From Paenibacillus pini JCM 16418 (GTDB taxonomy: Bacteria > Bacillota > Bacilli > Paenibacillales > Paenibacillaceae): 64,000 nt of DNA. Below are positions 20,020-28,118 of this stretch, piece after piece. The notes below the pieces were generated by a model. It did no database searches and was not told the DNA's origin. It was given only the letters and a program-made list of their open reading frames with translations. The stretch lies in the NCBI RefSeq assembly GCF_000576305.1, contig NZ_BAVZ01000012.1, forward strand, positions 62,001-126,000. The letters are read 5' to 3'. Every line of letters starts with the position of its first letter. Position 1 is the first letter of the stretch. The translations under genes were made by a program, and so were the position numbers.

Positions 20020-21424
20020 CATTCTAGGCGATCTGAAAGTAGATATCGCCATTACAGGTAATCCATTTGATTTGCCTCCTGAAGCTTTATTTCAGATGGC
20101 AGCTCGGGTGAATAAGAAGCGTAGCTTTCTATTTGTGAGCAAGGTACTCGGCAAACATATACCTGTGAATCCGCATGTGTCACTGCTTAGCGGCGCAGCG
20201 CTTGCACTTCTGTATGTTCAGAAGTTTGGCCAAGAGCTACCTGAGGAGATGGAGAACATCATGGATGCCCTCCAGCATCCACAGCAGGCTGAGGGCCTAT
20301 ATCAAAGACTTAAATCGGAGCTGCTTCCGCTGGGTGAGGACACGTTGTTTATATCCTTCGCTGAGACTGCAACGGCGCTTGGTCACAGCATGTATGATTT
20401 ATTTGCTGGGACAAGCCGATTTCTTCATACAACACGCGAGGAGATTCGCGAAATGAATGCCGTACTCCAGTTTGAAGAGGAGCATTCGCATGCGACCGCG
20501 CATCGCTGTTACGCCTTGCAATCTGATTTTTTTACAGGATCACAGCCAGTCGTACTGATTGATGATGAAATTACGACGGGCAATACGGCATTGAACATTA
20601 TAAGGGACTTGCATGGAAAACATCCTCGTAGTCGCTATACTGTCGTCAGTTTGCTAGACTGGCGTTCAGATGCGGATAAACGACGTTTTGAAGAAGTGGA
20701 ACGCGAGCTGAATGTCAACATTCATTGCTTATCCTTAATGTCTGGGCAGATTGAGGTGACTGGAGGGCCGCTTGATCTGGAGCACTTATCCCCTCAGGTA
20801 GAAGTGATAGACCAAGGAAACGCTAGGGCGAAAACTTTGGAACCAAAGGGATTGGCGTATGCTTCCGAACCTGTGTTCAAGGTTCATGATGTAAGTAGTC
20901 ATTTTGGGCATGTGGATGTGTCCTCTATCGACTCTAAGCAACGAGCTAATTTATGCGGATATTTGAGACTCACAGGCCGCTTCGGATTGCACAGTGAAGA
21001 TAATATACTGCTGGATGAACAAGTTCATAGCAGCGCAGCCTGGTTGAAGGCTCAGAGAACAGGTACCCGCACGTTATGTATGGGGACTGGTGAATTTATG
21101 TATATTCCAATGCGAATTAGCGCGGAGATGGGTGAAGGAGTAAGTTATCAATCGAGTACTCGCAGCCCTATTTATCCAGCGGGACATGATCATTATGCGG
21201 TAAATTACGCTTTCCGGTATGAATCCCCTGATGATTCGCAGACGCCCAATTTCTTTTATAATATTCCACCGCATGTATATGACGAAATGTTTGTGTTTAT
21301 GGAGCGAACTTATGATGAAGAGCAACAACAATCGATGATGAATGCGTTGAAGGATACTCGTATTCCGGTTATTCACTTGATTTATTTTAACGTACCAGCA
21401 TCACGCCAAACGGAGGGTTTCTAA
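19955..21424 (+). CDS. Phosphoribosyltransferase with C-terminal TRSP-type domain
   Basis: 489 residues. The PRPP-binding loop is clear: VVLIDDEITTGNTALNII at about residue 197-214. The C-terminal half, about residues 300-480, carries the serine and arginine-rich TRSP-like region (SSTRSPIYPAGHD), typical of the Ter-associated PRTase. The start lies inside the 3' end of the preceding gene, implying translational coupling. The expected reaction transfers phosphoribose to or from an unknown base as part of the Ter biosynthetic module. Confidence 0.85.
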   Translation: MKTRTLPRFSSAKTSKSKYSYNILGDLKVDIAITGNPFDLPPEALFQMAARVNKKRSFLFVSKVLGKHIPVNPHVSLLSGAALALLYVQKFGQELPEEMENIMDALQHPQQAEGLYQRLKSELLPLGEDTLFISFAETATALGHSMYDLFAGTSRFLHTTREEIREMNAVLQFEEEHSHATAHRCYALQSDFFTGSQPVVLIDDEITTGNTALNIIRDLHGKHPRSRYTVVSLLDWRSDADKRRFEEVERELNVNIHCLSLMSGQIEVTGGPLDLEHLSPQVEVIDQGNARAKTLEPKGLAYASEPVFKVHDVSSHFGHVDVSSIDSKQRANLCGYLRLTGRFGLHSEDNILLDEQVHSSAAWLKAQRTGTRTLCMGTGEFMYIPMRISAEMGEGVSYQSSTRSPIYPAGHDHYAVNYAFRYESPDDSQTPNFFYNIPPHVYDEMFVFMERTYDEEQQQSMMNALKDTRIPVIHLIYFNVPASRQTEGF

Positions 21425-21426
21425 TA

Positions 21427-22572
21427 ATGAACGTTCATATGACGTCAAGACCACTACCTAATCCAGCGGCTGTAGGTAGCTATCGGAAGGAAGATGTTGT
21501 TTTTCTATTGAAGGATCTAAGCGATGTCGCCCTTGAAAAAGGGACCGAAGATCGTGAGGAGGCCATTCAGTCTGGAACGCACTACTCAGAAATGCTGCCT
21601 GTAGAATATCAACCGACAGCAGATTACATCCGCTTGTTTCATGAAACACTTGAAGAAACAGCGGGCAAAGTAGCTCTATCTGCTGGAATTGTAGCAGAAC
21701 TTGTTGTGAAAAAACGTGGATTCGATATCGTGCTGGCTTCGCTCGCACGTGCGGGTACGCCTATTGGAATTCTAATGAAACGCTATATTCTTCAGAAATA
21801 TGAAGTAGATCTTCCTCATTACAGTGTATCTATTATTAGAGGTAAGGGTATTGATGTAAATGCGATTCGATATATGCATCACAACCATCCAGAGGCCTCG
21901 ATTCAATTTGTGGATGGCTGGACAGGTAAAGGGGCGATTCGCAAAGTCTTGATCGAAGCGGCTGTGACGATGAAGGAACAATACGGGATTGAGCTTGACG
22001 ATGACTTGGCTGTATTAGCTGATCCGGGTTGGTGCTCAGATACGTTCGGGACGCGCGAAGATTTCCTAATTCCAAGTGCGTGTTTGAACTCCACTGTATC
22101 GGGACTTATGAGCCGTACCGTGCTGCGGGACGATCTTATTGGGCCCGATGATTTTCACGGAGCGAAGTATTATAAGGAATGGCTTACGGACGATGTATCA
22201 AATGTATTCGTGGACAAGGTATCCGAGTATTTCCCATCGGTATTCAGTGAAGCTGAGGAAGAAGCTGAACGTCTCTATAACAACGCTGAACTAACGGCAG
22301 TCACTTGGAAGGGTATGCAGGATATTCAGCGCATCCAAGAGGACTATGGTATTGCCGATGTGAATTTAATTAAGCCGGGCGTAGGTGAAACGACGCGTGT
22401 ATTACTAAGACGCGTACCTTGGAAAATCCTTGTGGATCGTCTCGATAATCCGAACTTGAAGCATATTCTACTTCTTGCAGGGGACAAGCAGGTTCCAGTC
22501 GAAGTGTATCCTGAATTAACATATTCTTGCTGCGGTCTGATTAAACCGCTAAAGAGCGGTGAACAATTATGA
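21427..22572 (+). CDS. StiP/PRTase-like protein with C-terminal PELOTA-type domain
   Basis: 381 residues, beginning three bases after the preceding stop. The N-terminal part (about 1-270) matches the family first called PRTase_1 and later cysteine protease StiP. It has DIVLASLARAGTPIGILMKR and SIQFVDGWTGKGAIRK. The C-terminal 90 residues (about 290-381) look like the PELOTA RNA-binding domain that accompanies it. Whether the enzyme is a transferase or a protease is not settled by sequence. It is coupled to the HAD gene by an ATGA overlap. Confidence 0.8.
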   Translation: MNVHMTSRPLPNPAAVGSYRKEDVVFLLKDLSDVALEKGTEDREEAIQSGTHYSEMLPVEYQPTADYIRLFHETLEETAGKVALSAGIVAELVVKKRGFDIVLASLARAGTPIGILMKRYILQKYEVDLPHYSVSIIRGKGIDVNAIRYMHHNHPEASIQFVDGWTGKGAIRKVLIEAAVTMKEQYGIELDDDLAVLADPGWCSDTFGTREDFLIPSACLNSTVSGLMSRTVLRDDLIGPDDFHGAKYYKEWLTDDVSNVFVDKVSEYFPSVFSEAEEEAERLYNNAELTAVTWKGMQDIQRIQEDYGIADVNLIKPGVGETTRVLLRRVPWKILVDRLDNPNLKHILLLAGDKQVPVEVYPELTYSCCGLIKPLKSGEQL

Positions 22573-23423
22573 TTTTTGCTAGTGATTTGGATCGCACCCT
22601 CATTTACTCCAAGCAAGCCATGGGAACCGATATAAAGGAAGCTGATATCGTCCCGGTTGAGTTATATGAAGGTAGACATATTTCCTTTATGTCAAAGACA
22701 GCGGCGAAGCTGCTACATGATCTATCTGCCTCTGCTTATTTCATTCCTGTAACGACACGCACGGTTGAGCAGTACAGCCGTATTTTCTATATCAAAGATA
22801 CACTGCGGCCTCAAATCGCTATTACTAGTAATGGGGGCACGATACTACGAAATGGCCAGCCGGATGAAGAGTGGGCTGTACATGTTCATAAGGCTCTACA
22901 ATCCAGTGCGGACGCAAATGAAGTCATGCAGCTATTTGACCGAATCGCAAGTCCAGACTGGGTTCTCAGCATCAAACATGCGGAACAGCTTTTTTACTCT
23001 ATTGTTGTTGTTCTGTCATGTTTGCCTCTAAATGAAATGGAGCAATTGCGTGTAGAACTATCCACTCTCGGATGGAATTTGTCCATCCAAGGGCGGAAGA
23101 TTTACCTCGTCCCTGCTGGACTCAGCAAAGGGAGTGCACTGAGATATGTCATGGATCGACTGGGGTCTACTGCTGATAATGTAGTAGCAGCTGGAGATTC
23201 ACTGTTAGATCAGAGCCTGCTTGATGAGGCCCATCTTAAACTAGCTCCCAGCCATGGGGAACTGTATAATCAAGCTAAGGCTAATGCTGACATCATATTT
23301 ACAGACCAGTCTGGTATTCTTGCTTCAGCTGAAATGATTACTAAAGCTAAACAGTGGTTTGCTTTGCAAGCTGGACAGACAGATACATCACATTTCGCAT
23401 ATAATGAGGTATATAACACATGA
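22569..23423 (+). CDS. HAD-superfamily phosphatase of Ter module
   Basis: 284 residues. Motif I DLDRT (nucleophile and acid/base Asp) lies at residues 5-9. TTRT is motif II, the lysine is in LSKGSALRYV, and motif IV is AGDSLLDQSLLD. A Cof-type cap lies between motifs II and III. It overlaps the genes on both sides by four bases. In the Ter module it probably removes a phosphate from the PRTase product (inference). Confidence 0.88.
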   Translation: MIFASDLDRTLIYSKQAMGTDIKEADIVPVELYEGRHISFMSKTAAKLLHDLSASAYFIPVTTRTVEQYSRIFYIKDTLRPQIAITSNGGTILRNGQPDEEWAVHVHKALQSSADANEVMQLFDRIASPDWVLSIKHAEQLFYSIVVVLSCLPLNEMEQLRVELSTLGWNLSIQGRKIYLVPAGLSKGSALRYVMDRLGSTADNVVAAGDSLLDQSLLDEAHLKLAPSHGELYNQAKANADIIFTDQSGILASAEMITKAKQWFALQAGQTDTSHFAYNEVYNT

Positions 23424-24433
23424 CAAGAATTTGGTTCAACCGCTGGTTTTCCGTAGCTTATCATTATATGAATATGATTCGTCAAAATGATGACCAGCAG
23501 GTATTTGAATTGTACGGCACGCATCCAGATATTGAGCATATGTCGCTACAAGCATGCGATCACGCGGAAACAGAGCCTGCGTTAGAAGGATGGGAATATG
23601 TCCAGTTTTGCTTAGATTTTTGTCAGCGCCATCAAATTCAGATTTTTATTCCCCGCCTACATATGGATGAAATTGCTCGGCATACTGCCCTTTTCGAGGA
23701 AATCGGAACCAAGGTTATGGTCTGTCAGGATACGGAGCTGCTTAGCCGTTTGATGGATAAGGACCGTTTCTATGAATCGCTCCAGGGAACGGGTGTGGTA
23801 GAAATTCCGGCTTATCATGTTGTGAATACAGCAGAGGAATTTAAAGCAGCTTATGAGGATCTATTAGCTCGTGGTCATCAGGTTTGTTTCAAACCCACTA
23901 ATGCTGAGGGTGGAATGGGTTTTAGAATGATTGTGGACAAGCGTGATCCATTGGAAGAAATATTTGGTTGGGTTCATCTGAACGTAACGTTCGAGGAAGC
24001 TTATCAAACTTTTGCCCAAGCAGAGCGTTTTGAAGATGTGATGGTCATGGAGTTACTTGAAGGAAATGAATATAGTATTGATTGCTTATCATCGGCAAAG
24101 GGCGAGTTAATTACGGCCATACCGCGTATGAAATCATCTGGTCGGGTTTATCATTTAGAGGATATACCTGAATTGCAACAGATTTCAGAGCGAATAGCAG
24201 CACGATATCGCATCCCTTATGTCTTTAATATTCAGGTAAAATATAATGGTGGCGTTCCGAAGCTGTTGGAAATTAATCCGCGAATGTCTGGTGGACTCTA
24301 TATTACCTGTCTTAGCGGTGTGAACATTCCATATTTAGCTGTGAAAGCGATATTGGAGCAGCCCTTTGAAACGCCACAACCTCGCCTTGGCATTAAGGCA
24401 AGTTATGTGGAACAGGCGGTTATCATGTCTTAA
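23420..24433 (+). CDS. ATP-grasp ligase of Ter module
   Basis: 337 residues. ATP-grasp features: central LLARGHQVCFKPTNAEGG (ATP-binding lysine and small loop), VMELLEGNEYSIDCL, and the magnesium-binding EINPRMSGG near residue 290. The N-terminal region is a preATP-grasp fold. It would form an amide or peptide-like bond at the end of the Ter biosynthetic path; the substrate is unknown. The start overlaps the HAD gene by four bases, making this the last of five tightly coupled genes. Confidence 0.88.
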   Translation: MTRIWFNRWFSVAYHYMNMIRQNDDQQVFELYGTHPDIEHMSLQACDHAETEPALEGWEYVQFCLDFCQRHQIQIFIPRLHMDEIARHTALFEEIGTKVMVCQDTELLSRLMDKDRFYESLQGTGVVEIPAYHVVNTAEEFKAAYEDLLARGHQVCFKPTNAEGGMGFRMIVDKRDPLEEIFGWVHLNVTFEEAYQTFAQAERFEDVMVMELLEGNEYSIDCLSSAKGELITAIPRMKSSGRVYHLEDIPELQQISERIAARYRIPYVFNIQVKYNGGVPKLLEINPRMSGGLYITCLSGVNIPYLAVKAILEQPFETPQPRLGIKASYVEQAVIMS

Positions 24434-24495
24434 TTTGCTAGGGTGCCCGAATAGCCAGAGAAGCAGTCGACGAAATTGTAGGAGGTGCATAACGA

Positions 24496-25212
24496 ATGAA
24501 GCGTTATAAGCTTGCAGCGATGATATCGCTTGGTGGGTATGCTGTAGCTTTAATTTCGGGTATATTTCTTCCCTCTTTTATTAGTTTACTAATTCCTGTG
24601 CTAATAGGATTTGGTGGTATGGTCGTGATAAGTAAGTCTACTAGGCATAGGTTGGAGAGAGAGGGTATCCCTGGAACACCACAAATGGATCCAGTGAGCG
24701 GTAAGGCCATCACCGAACCGTCAGGTCGTGACGGAGATCGCCCTCAGAAGTTTGACCCTAGCACCATCGCTGTAAATGCTGGAGCAAGGGGTACGAATGC
24801 AAATGCGGGAGACCCCATCTGGGATCCTGTTCATGAATATATCAGCGTGATCGAACAAATGGTGCTCTCCGAAGGGGAGAAGAATGCGCTAGACGATGAG
24901 ATTGTTCAGAAGACACAAGCTTTGCTAGCCCGAATTACTCGCCTAATTCCACAGCTCAAGGAAATGAATGACGGGGGAATGAATCACAACATACAGCGTC
25001 TTGTGTTTAAAGACCTGAATGGAGCGATCAACCCATTTCTAAAACTAAGTGGTGAAGCCAAAGTGATGAATCGGCGGCTTCTGCTAACAGGATTGAAGGA
25101 TATCAACTCGAAACTATCTTTTTACGTAGAAGCGATTGAGAATAAAGATTTGATTGAGCTTCAAACTCGGATGGACTTGATTCAGCAGCGTTATCGAACA
25201 ACAGATTCATAA
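24496..25212 (+). CDS. xpaC: XpaC family membrane-associated protein
   Basis: 238 residues. Two hydrophobic segments lie at residues 5-50 (AAMISLGGYAVALI and LLIPVLIGFGGMVVI), followed by a soluble, helical cytoplasmic region (about 110-235). This is the layout of XpaC (5-bromo-4-chloroindolyl phosphate hydrolysis protein). In B. subtilis xpaC sits directly before yaaN, as here before the telA/yaaN gene. The start follows GTAGGAGGTGC. Its biochemical role is not established. Confidence 0.85.
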   Translation: MKRYKLAAMISLGGYAVALISGIFLPSFISLLIPVLIGFGGMVVISKSTRHRLEREGIPGTPQMDPVSGKAITEPSGRDGDRPQKFDPSTIAVNAGARGTNANAGDPIWDPVHEYISVIEQMVLSEGEKNALDDEIVQKTQALLARITRLIPQLKEMNDGGMNHNIQRLVFKDLNGAINPFLKLSGEAKVMNRRLLLTGLKDINSKLSFYVEAIENKDLIELQTRMDLIQQRYRTTDS

Positions 25213-25232
25213 AGGAAGAGGAGGATTTTATC

Positions 25233-26339
25233 ATGTCAACAAGCCCACTAATGGTACAGCTGAAGGATTCAGATGTAGCGAAGGTCGAGCAGGAAGCTCG
25301 ACAGGTGATTGAACGTGTGTCTTCAACCGATACGATGGAACTGGAGACGCTGATGGACCAAATCGGGCAGATGGGCCAGAAGACGATGGAAAAAGCAGGA
25401 CAATCCCTTACGATGTTAGAGCGCCCCGTGAGTGAACTCATGTCTGGTAAACGTACTGAAGTGACGAATAATATTTTGAAATTACGCAATGAAATTGATT
25501 CGCTTAGCAAGAGTAAACAGCTCGGATTTTTCGAGAAAATGTTAAAGAAAACACCGATGAAGAACTACATTTACAAATATCAATCCGTTAAAACCAACGT
25601 AGACGCCATTACGCAATCGCTACGTAATGGGAAGGACACGCTCGAAGAGAATGTCGTGTACATGAAGAATCTTAAGCGCTCCTCCATTGAAGAGGTGTAC
25701 AATCTGCAAGTGCGAATTGCGATGGGAAACAAGCTCAAGGAGCTCTTTGAACAAGAAATCGCCAAACCGGAAAATGATTATCGCAAAACCATACTAGAAC
25801 GCGGTTTACGGAAGGTAGTTACTCGAATACAATCGTTTACAGAAATGGTCATGCTTTATCAGCAAGCGATTGCTGGTACAGATATTATCAATGACAACAA
25901 CGATAAACTGATTGATTCTGTGGATGCGACGATTGATAAAACACGTCATTTAATTACGGTCTCAGCCATGATTTCTATGGCGCTACAAGATCAACTGGAT
26001 ACGATAAATGCGGTAAACTCGGCAAATGAAACATTGCAAAATATGTTCGAAGAGAACTCTCGCTTGTTAAAGGAAACAACACAGAAAACGAATGAACTGT
26101 TAGGAAAACCAGCGCTGCAAATGGATTCGGTCAACCGAGCGATGACGGATCTATTCTCTGCAATTGATATGTACGAGCAGTCTAATCGCACGATTATTCA
26201 ATCGGCAACGGAGCATACGCGCAGGATGACGGATATTAATCAGCAACTGACGCAGAAACTTGGCCTGATGCCAGGCAATACACCAGCGCCAGCTCCAGAG
26301 CTGAATGCACAGAAAGCGGTAGCTAGTTATTTAGAATAG
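25233..26339 (+). CDS. Toxic anion resistance protein, TelA/YaaN family
   Basis: 368 residues, nearly all alpha-helical with long coiled-coil-like stretches and no membrane segment. The TelA family signature region around KSKQLGFFEKMLKKTP is present. It starts 21 bp after xpaC behind GAAGAGGAGG. It is the last gene of the Ter island, closed by a very strong hairpin. TelA-type proteins are linked to tellurite and nisin tolerance; the mechanism is unknown. Confidence 0.92.
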   Translation: MSTSPLMVQLKDSDVAKVEQEARQVIERVSSTDTMELETLMDQIGQMGQKTMEKAGQSLTMLERPVSELMSGKRTEVTNNILKLRNEIDSLSKSKQLGFFEKMLKKTPMKNYIYKYQSVKTNVDAITQSLRNGKDTLEENVVYMKNLKRSSIEEVYNLQVRIAMGNKLKELFEQEIAKPENDYRKTILERGLRKVVTRIQSFTEMVMLYQQAIAGTDIINDNNDKLIDSVDATIDKTRHLITVSAMISMALQDQLDTINAVNSANETLQNMFEENSRLLKETTQKTNELLGKPALQMDSVNRAMTDLFSAIDMYEQSNRTIIQSATEHTRRMTDINQQLTQKLGLMPGNTPAPAPELNAQKAVASYLE

Positions 26340-26344
26340 GGAAT

Positions 26345-26416
26345 ATACCAACACAAAAAAAGTTGTCCGAGGCTCTCATCAGAGAGAACTCAAGGGCAGC
26401 TTTTTTGTGTTGGTAT
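26345..26416 (+). terminator. Long hairpin terminator after telA
   Basis: Sixteen bases at 26345-26360 pair perfectly with 26401-26416 (ATACCAACAC with GTGTTGGTAT plus A6/T6). The stem continues for about eight more pairs when G-U pairs are allowed. A3-T3 symmetry means it could act in either direction. The stem of over 20 bp is much longer than needed for termination. Confidence 0.8.
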
Positions 26417-26518
26417 CGTTTGAAATGGAAAATGTTTGCAAGGAAGGTGGCGCAGCATAGGACACTAGACGCATACATATACTTACATATACTTCATTTC
26501 ATAAAACGGGGTGCACAT

Positions 26519-26629
26519 ATGCTGGGTACAATCATTGCAATCACTTTAATTGTGGCGCTTATCTTAGCGGCTGCATGGGAGAAAACCGAAGCCATTATAA
26601 GCTTGAATGATACCCGTGAGCATCCTTAA
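26519..26629 (+). CDS. Possible small single-pass membrane protein (36 aa)
   Basis: ATG at 26519 preceded by GGGGTG encodes MLGTIIAITLIVALILAAA followed by a short charged tail ending DTREHP. One membrane helix, N-terminus probably outside or at the membrane surface. It lies between the telA terminator and the convergent relP-like gene. A longer in-frame reading from 26363 begins inside the terminator and is unlikely. Whether it is expressed is not known. Confidence 0.4.
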   Translation: MLGTIIAITLIVALILAAAWEKTEAIISLNDTREHP

Positions 26630-26681
26630 AGGTAGAATGATATATAGATTATCTCTCGTTACATCATGCTAGAAATTTCGC

Positions 26682-27416
26682 TTATGACTCCGACTGTTCC
26701 TGTAAATCTTCTGGTATAAAATCACTGGACTGTGCCAAAATTTCTTCGCGAATTCGAAGCATTTGATTATCCAACTGATCTGCAGCTTCTGCTGCTTCTT
26801 TCAGCTCTTCCACGACGTGGGAGGGCACTCTTTTATCATATTTATAGAATATGATATGTTCCATACTGGCCCAAAAATCCATGGCAAGCGTACGCATTTG
26901 AATTTCGACCTTCATCCAGCGTGTACCTTCGAACAGAATAAGTGGGACCGCTACAATAACGTGCAGGCTCTGATATCCATTTGATTTAGGATGGGCGATA
27001 TAGTCCTTCACTTCAATGACCCGGATGTCATCGCGCTGCGCGAAATGATCCAGCAGACGGTAGATATCTTTGACAAAGGCGCATACAATTCGCATGCCAG
27101 CGATATCATGAATGTTCGTTAAGATGCTTTCAAGTGTAATGTCGAAGCCTTTGCGCTCCATTTTGGCTAAAATACTTTTGGGCTCTTTAATGCGTACTTT
27201 AATATGTTCAATTGGACTGTAGCCGTCTTGAAGTTTCAGCTCGGTCTTAATCAGTTTAATCTTATTCTGGAGCTCTTCCAGAGCGAGCTGATATAACATG
27301 GGAAGCTTCTTCCACTCAGCGAACTGGTGCAGTAAATTATGTTCAATATCAAGCTGATGCAGTTCCTTAAGAGTGACGGGATTCATGACTAATTGATGGT
27401 TAGACTCTTTGTTCAA
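26682..27416 (-). CDS. Small alarmone synthetase, RelP/YwaC type
   Basis: 244 residues with only a RelA/SpoT synthetase domain and no hydrolase, TGS or ACT domain. Key stretches: SPIEHIKVRIK, IHDIAGMRIVC, KSNGYQSLHVIV, and VEIQMRTLAMDFWASMEH, which carries the catalytic Glu-x-Gln. It transfers pyrophosphate from ATP to GDP or GTP to make pppGpp-type alarmones. Order and wording of motifs fit YwaC/RelP better than YjbM/RelQ. Upstream TGAAAT-N16-AGTA resembles a cell-envelope ECF promoter; B. subtilis ywaC is envelope-stress induced. Confidence 0.88.
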   Translation of the reverse strand: MNKESNHQLVMNPVTLKELHQLDIEHNLLHQFAEWKKLPMLYQLALEELQNKIKLIKTELKLQDGYSPIEHIKVRIKEPKSILAKMERKGFDITLESILTNIHDIAGMRIVCAFVKDIYRLLDHFAQRDDIRVIEVKDYIAHPKSNGYQSLHVIVAVPLILFEGTRWMKVEIQMRTLAMDFWASMEHIIFYKYDKRVPSHVVEELKEAAEAADQLDNQMLRIREEILAQSSDFIPEDLQEQSES

Positions 27417-27450
27417 TTGTAATTCTCCTATAACTACATAATTGGGGTGA

Positions 27451-27476
27451 TACTTCCTCTATCTTACATGATTTCA
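27451..27476 (-). promoter_or_regulatory. Possible ECF-type promoter for relP-like gene
   Basis: On the reverse strand TGAAAT (27476-27471) and AGTA (27454-27451) are 16 bases apart, each one base from the sigma-W pattern TGAAAC-N16-CGTA. They lie about 35 bp before the start. Weak by sequence, supported by known stress control of ywaC. Confidence 0.3.
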
Positions 27477-27625
27477 AGATCCAGAAGCAAAAAATGCGAA
27501 GAACATGATTCAATATAAATAGCCCTGACCAGAATCATTTCATGAAGAAATCATTCCGGCCAAGGCGGCTGTCTCAAGTTTTGGATCATATATTCAGCAT
27601 AAATTAAAAAGTCGTTGAATTGTGA

Positions 27626-28006
27626 TTATTTCAAAGTATCTTTATTCAGTGGAGAATTTTCATACCCTTTATCATGATAATCAGTATCCTCAAGTTTCTC
27701 TAGAACGTTCATCTGATCAATTAATCGTTTGGTTTCGGCATCGCCTAGATCATAAAGGTATTGATACACGCCAATTAATTCGTCATCAAATTGGTGGGTT
27801 GCATCATCATGATCTGCCGATTTAAATGGTACAAAGGCACGTCTAAAGGTATATTCATCATCCTTAATCAGTGCACTCATTTGATCGCGAAGATTAGTTA
27901 CTTCATCCTGGGTCATCATTACCCTAAATTCGGCTGAATCATTAGGTACATCTTGAATCAAATTATGGCTGACAGAAATGTAGTACATTTTCTTCTCGGT
28001 TTCCAT
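27626..28006 (-). CDS. Hypothetical protein, 126 aa
   Basis: Not recognised. The sequence is soluble, acidic (many Asp/Glu), with a short beta-type start (KKMYYISVSHNLI) and a helical middle. No signal peptide or membrane segment. The start is well supported by AGGAGG seven bases before ATG at 28006. It lies 112 bp downstream of the UvrD-like gene on the same strand and may be cotranscribed with it. An imperfect hairpin between 27522 and 27565 could end the transcript, but it lacks a good T run. Confidence 0.7.
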   Translation of the reverse strand: METEKKMYYISVSHNLIQDVPNDSAEFRVMMTQDEVTNLRDQMSALIKDDEYTFRRAFVPFKSADHDDATHQFDDELIGVYQYLYDLGDAETKRLIDQMNVLEKLEDTDYHDKGYENSPLNKDTLK

Positions 28007-28118
28007 ACAAGTGGCCTCCTGTTTGATAAACGTTTTATGGTTTAATCACGATTATAAACAAATGATTTTACTGATTCTTACACGATGCCAATCGGTTTGA
28101 ATCAGTTCAAGGAGGTTC

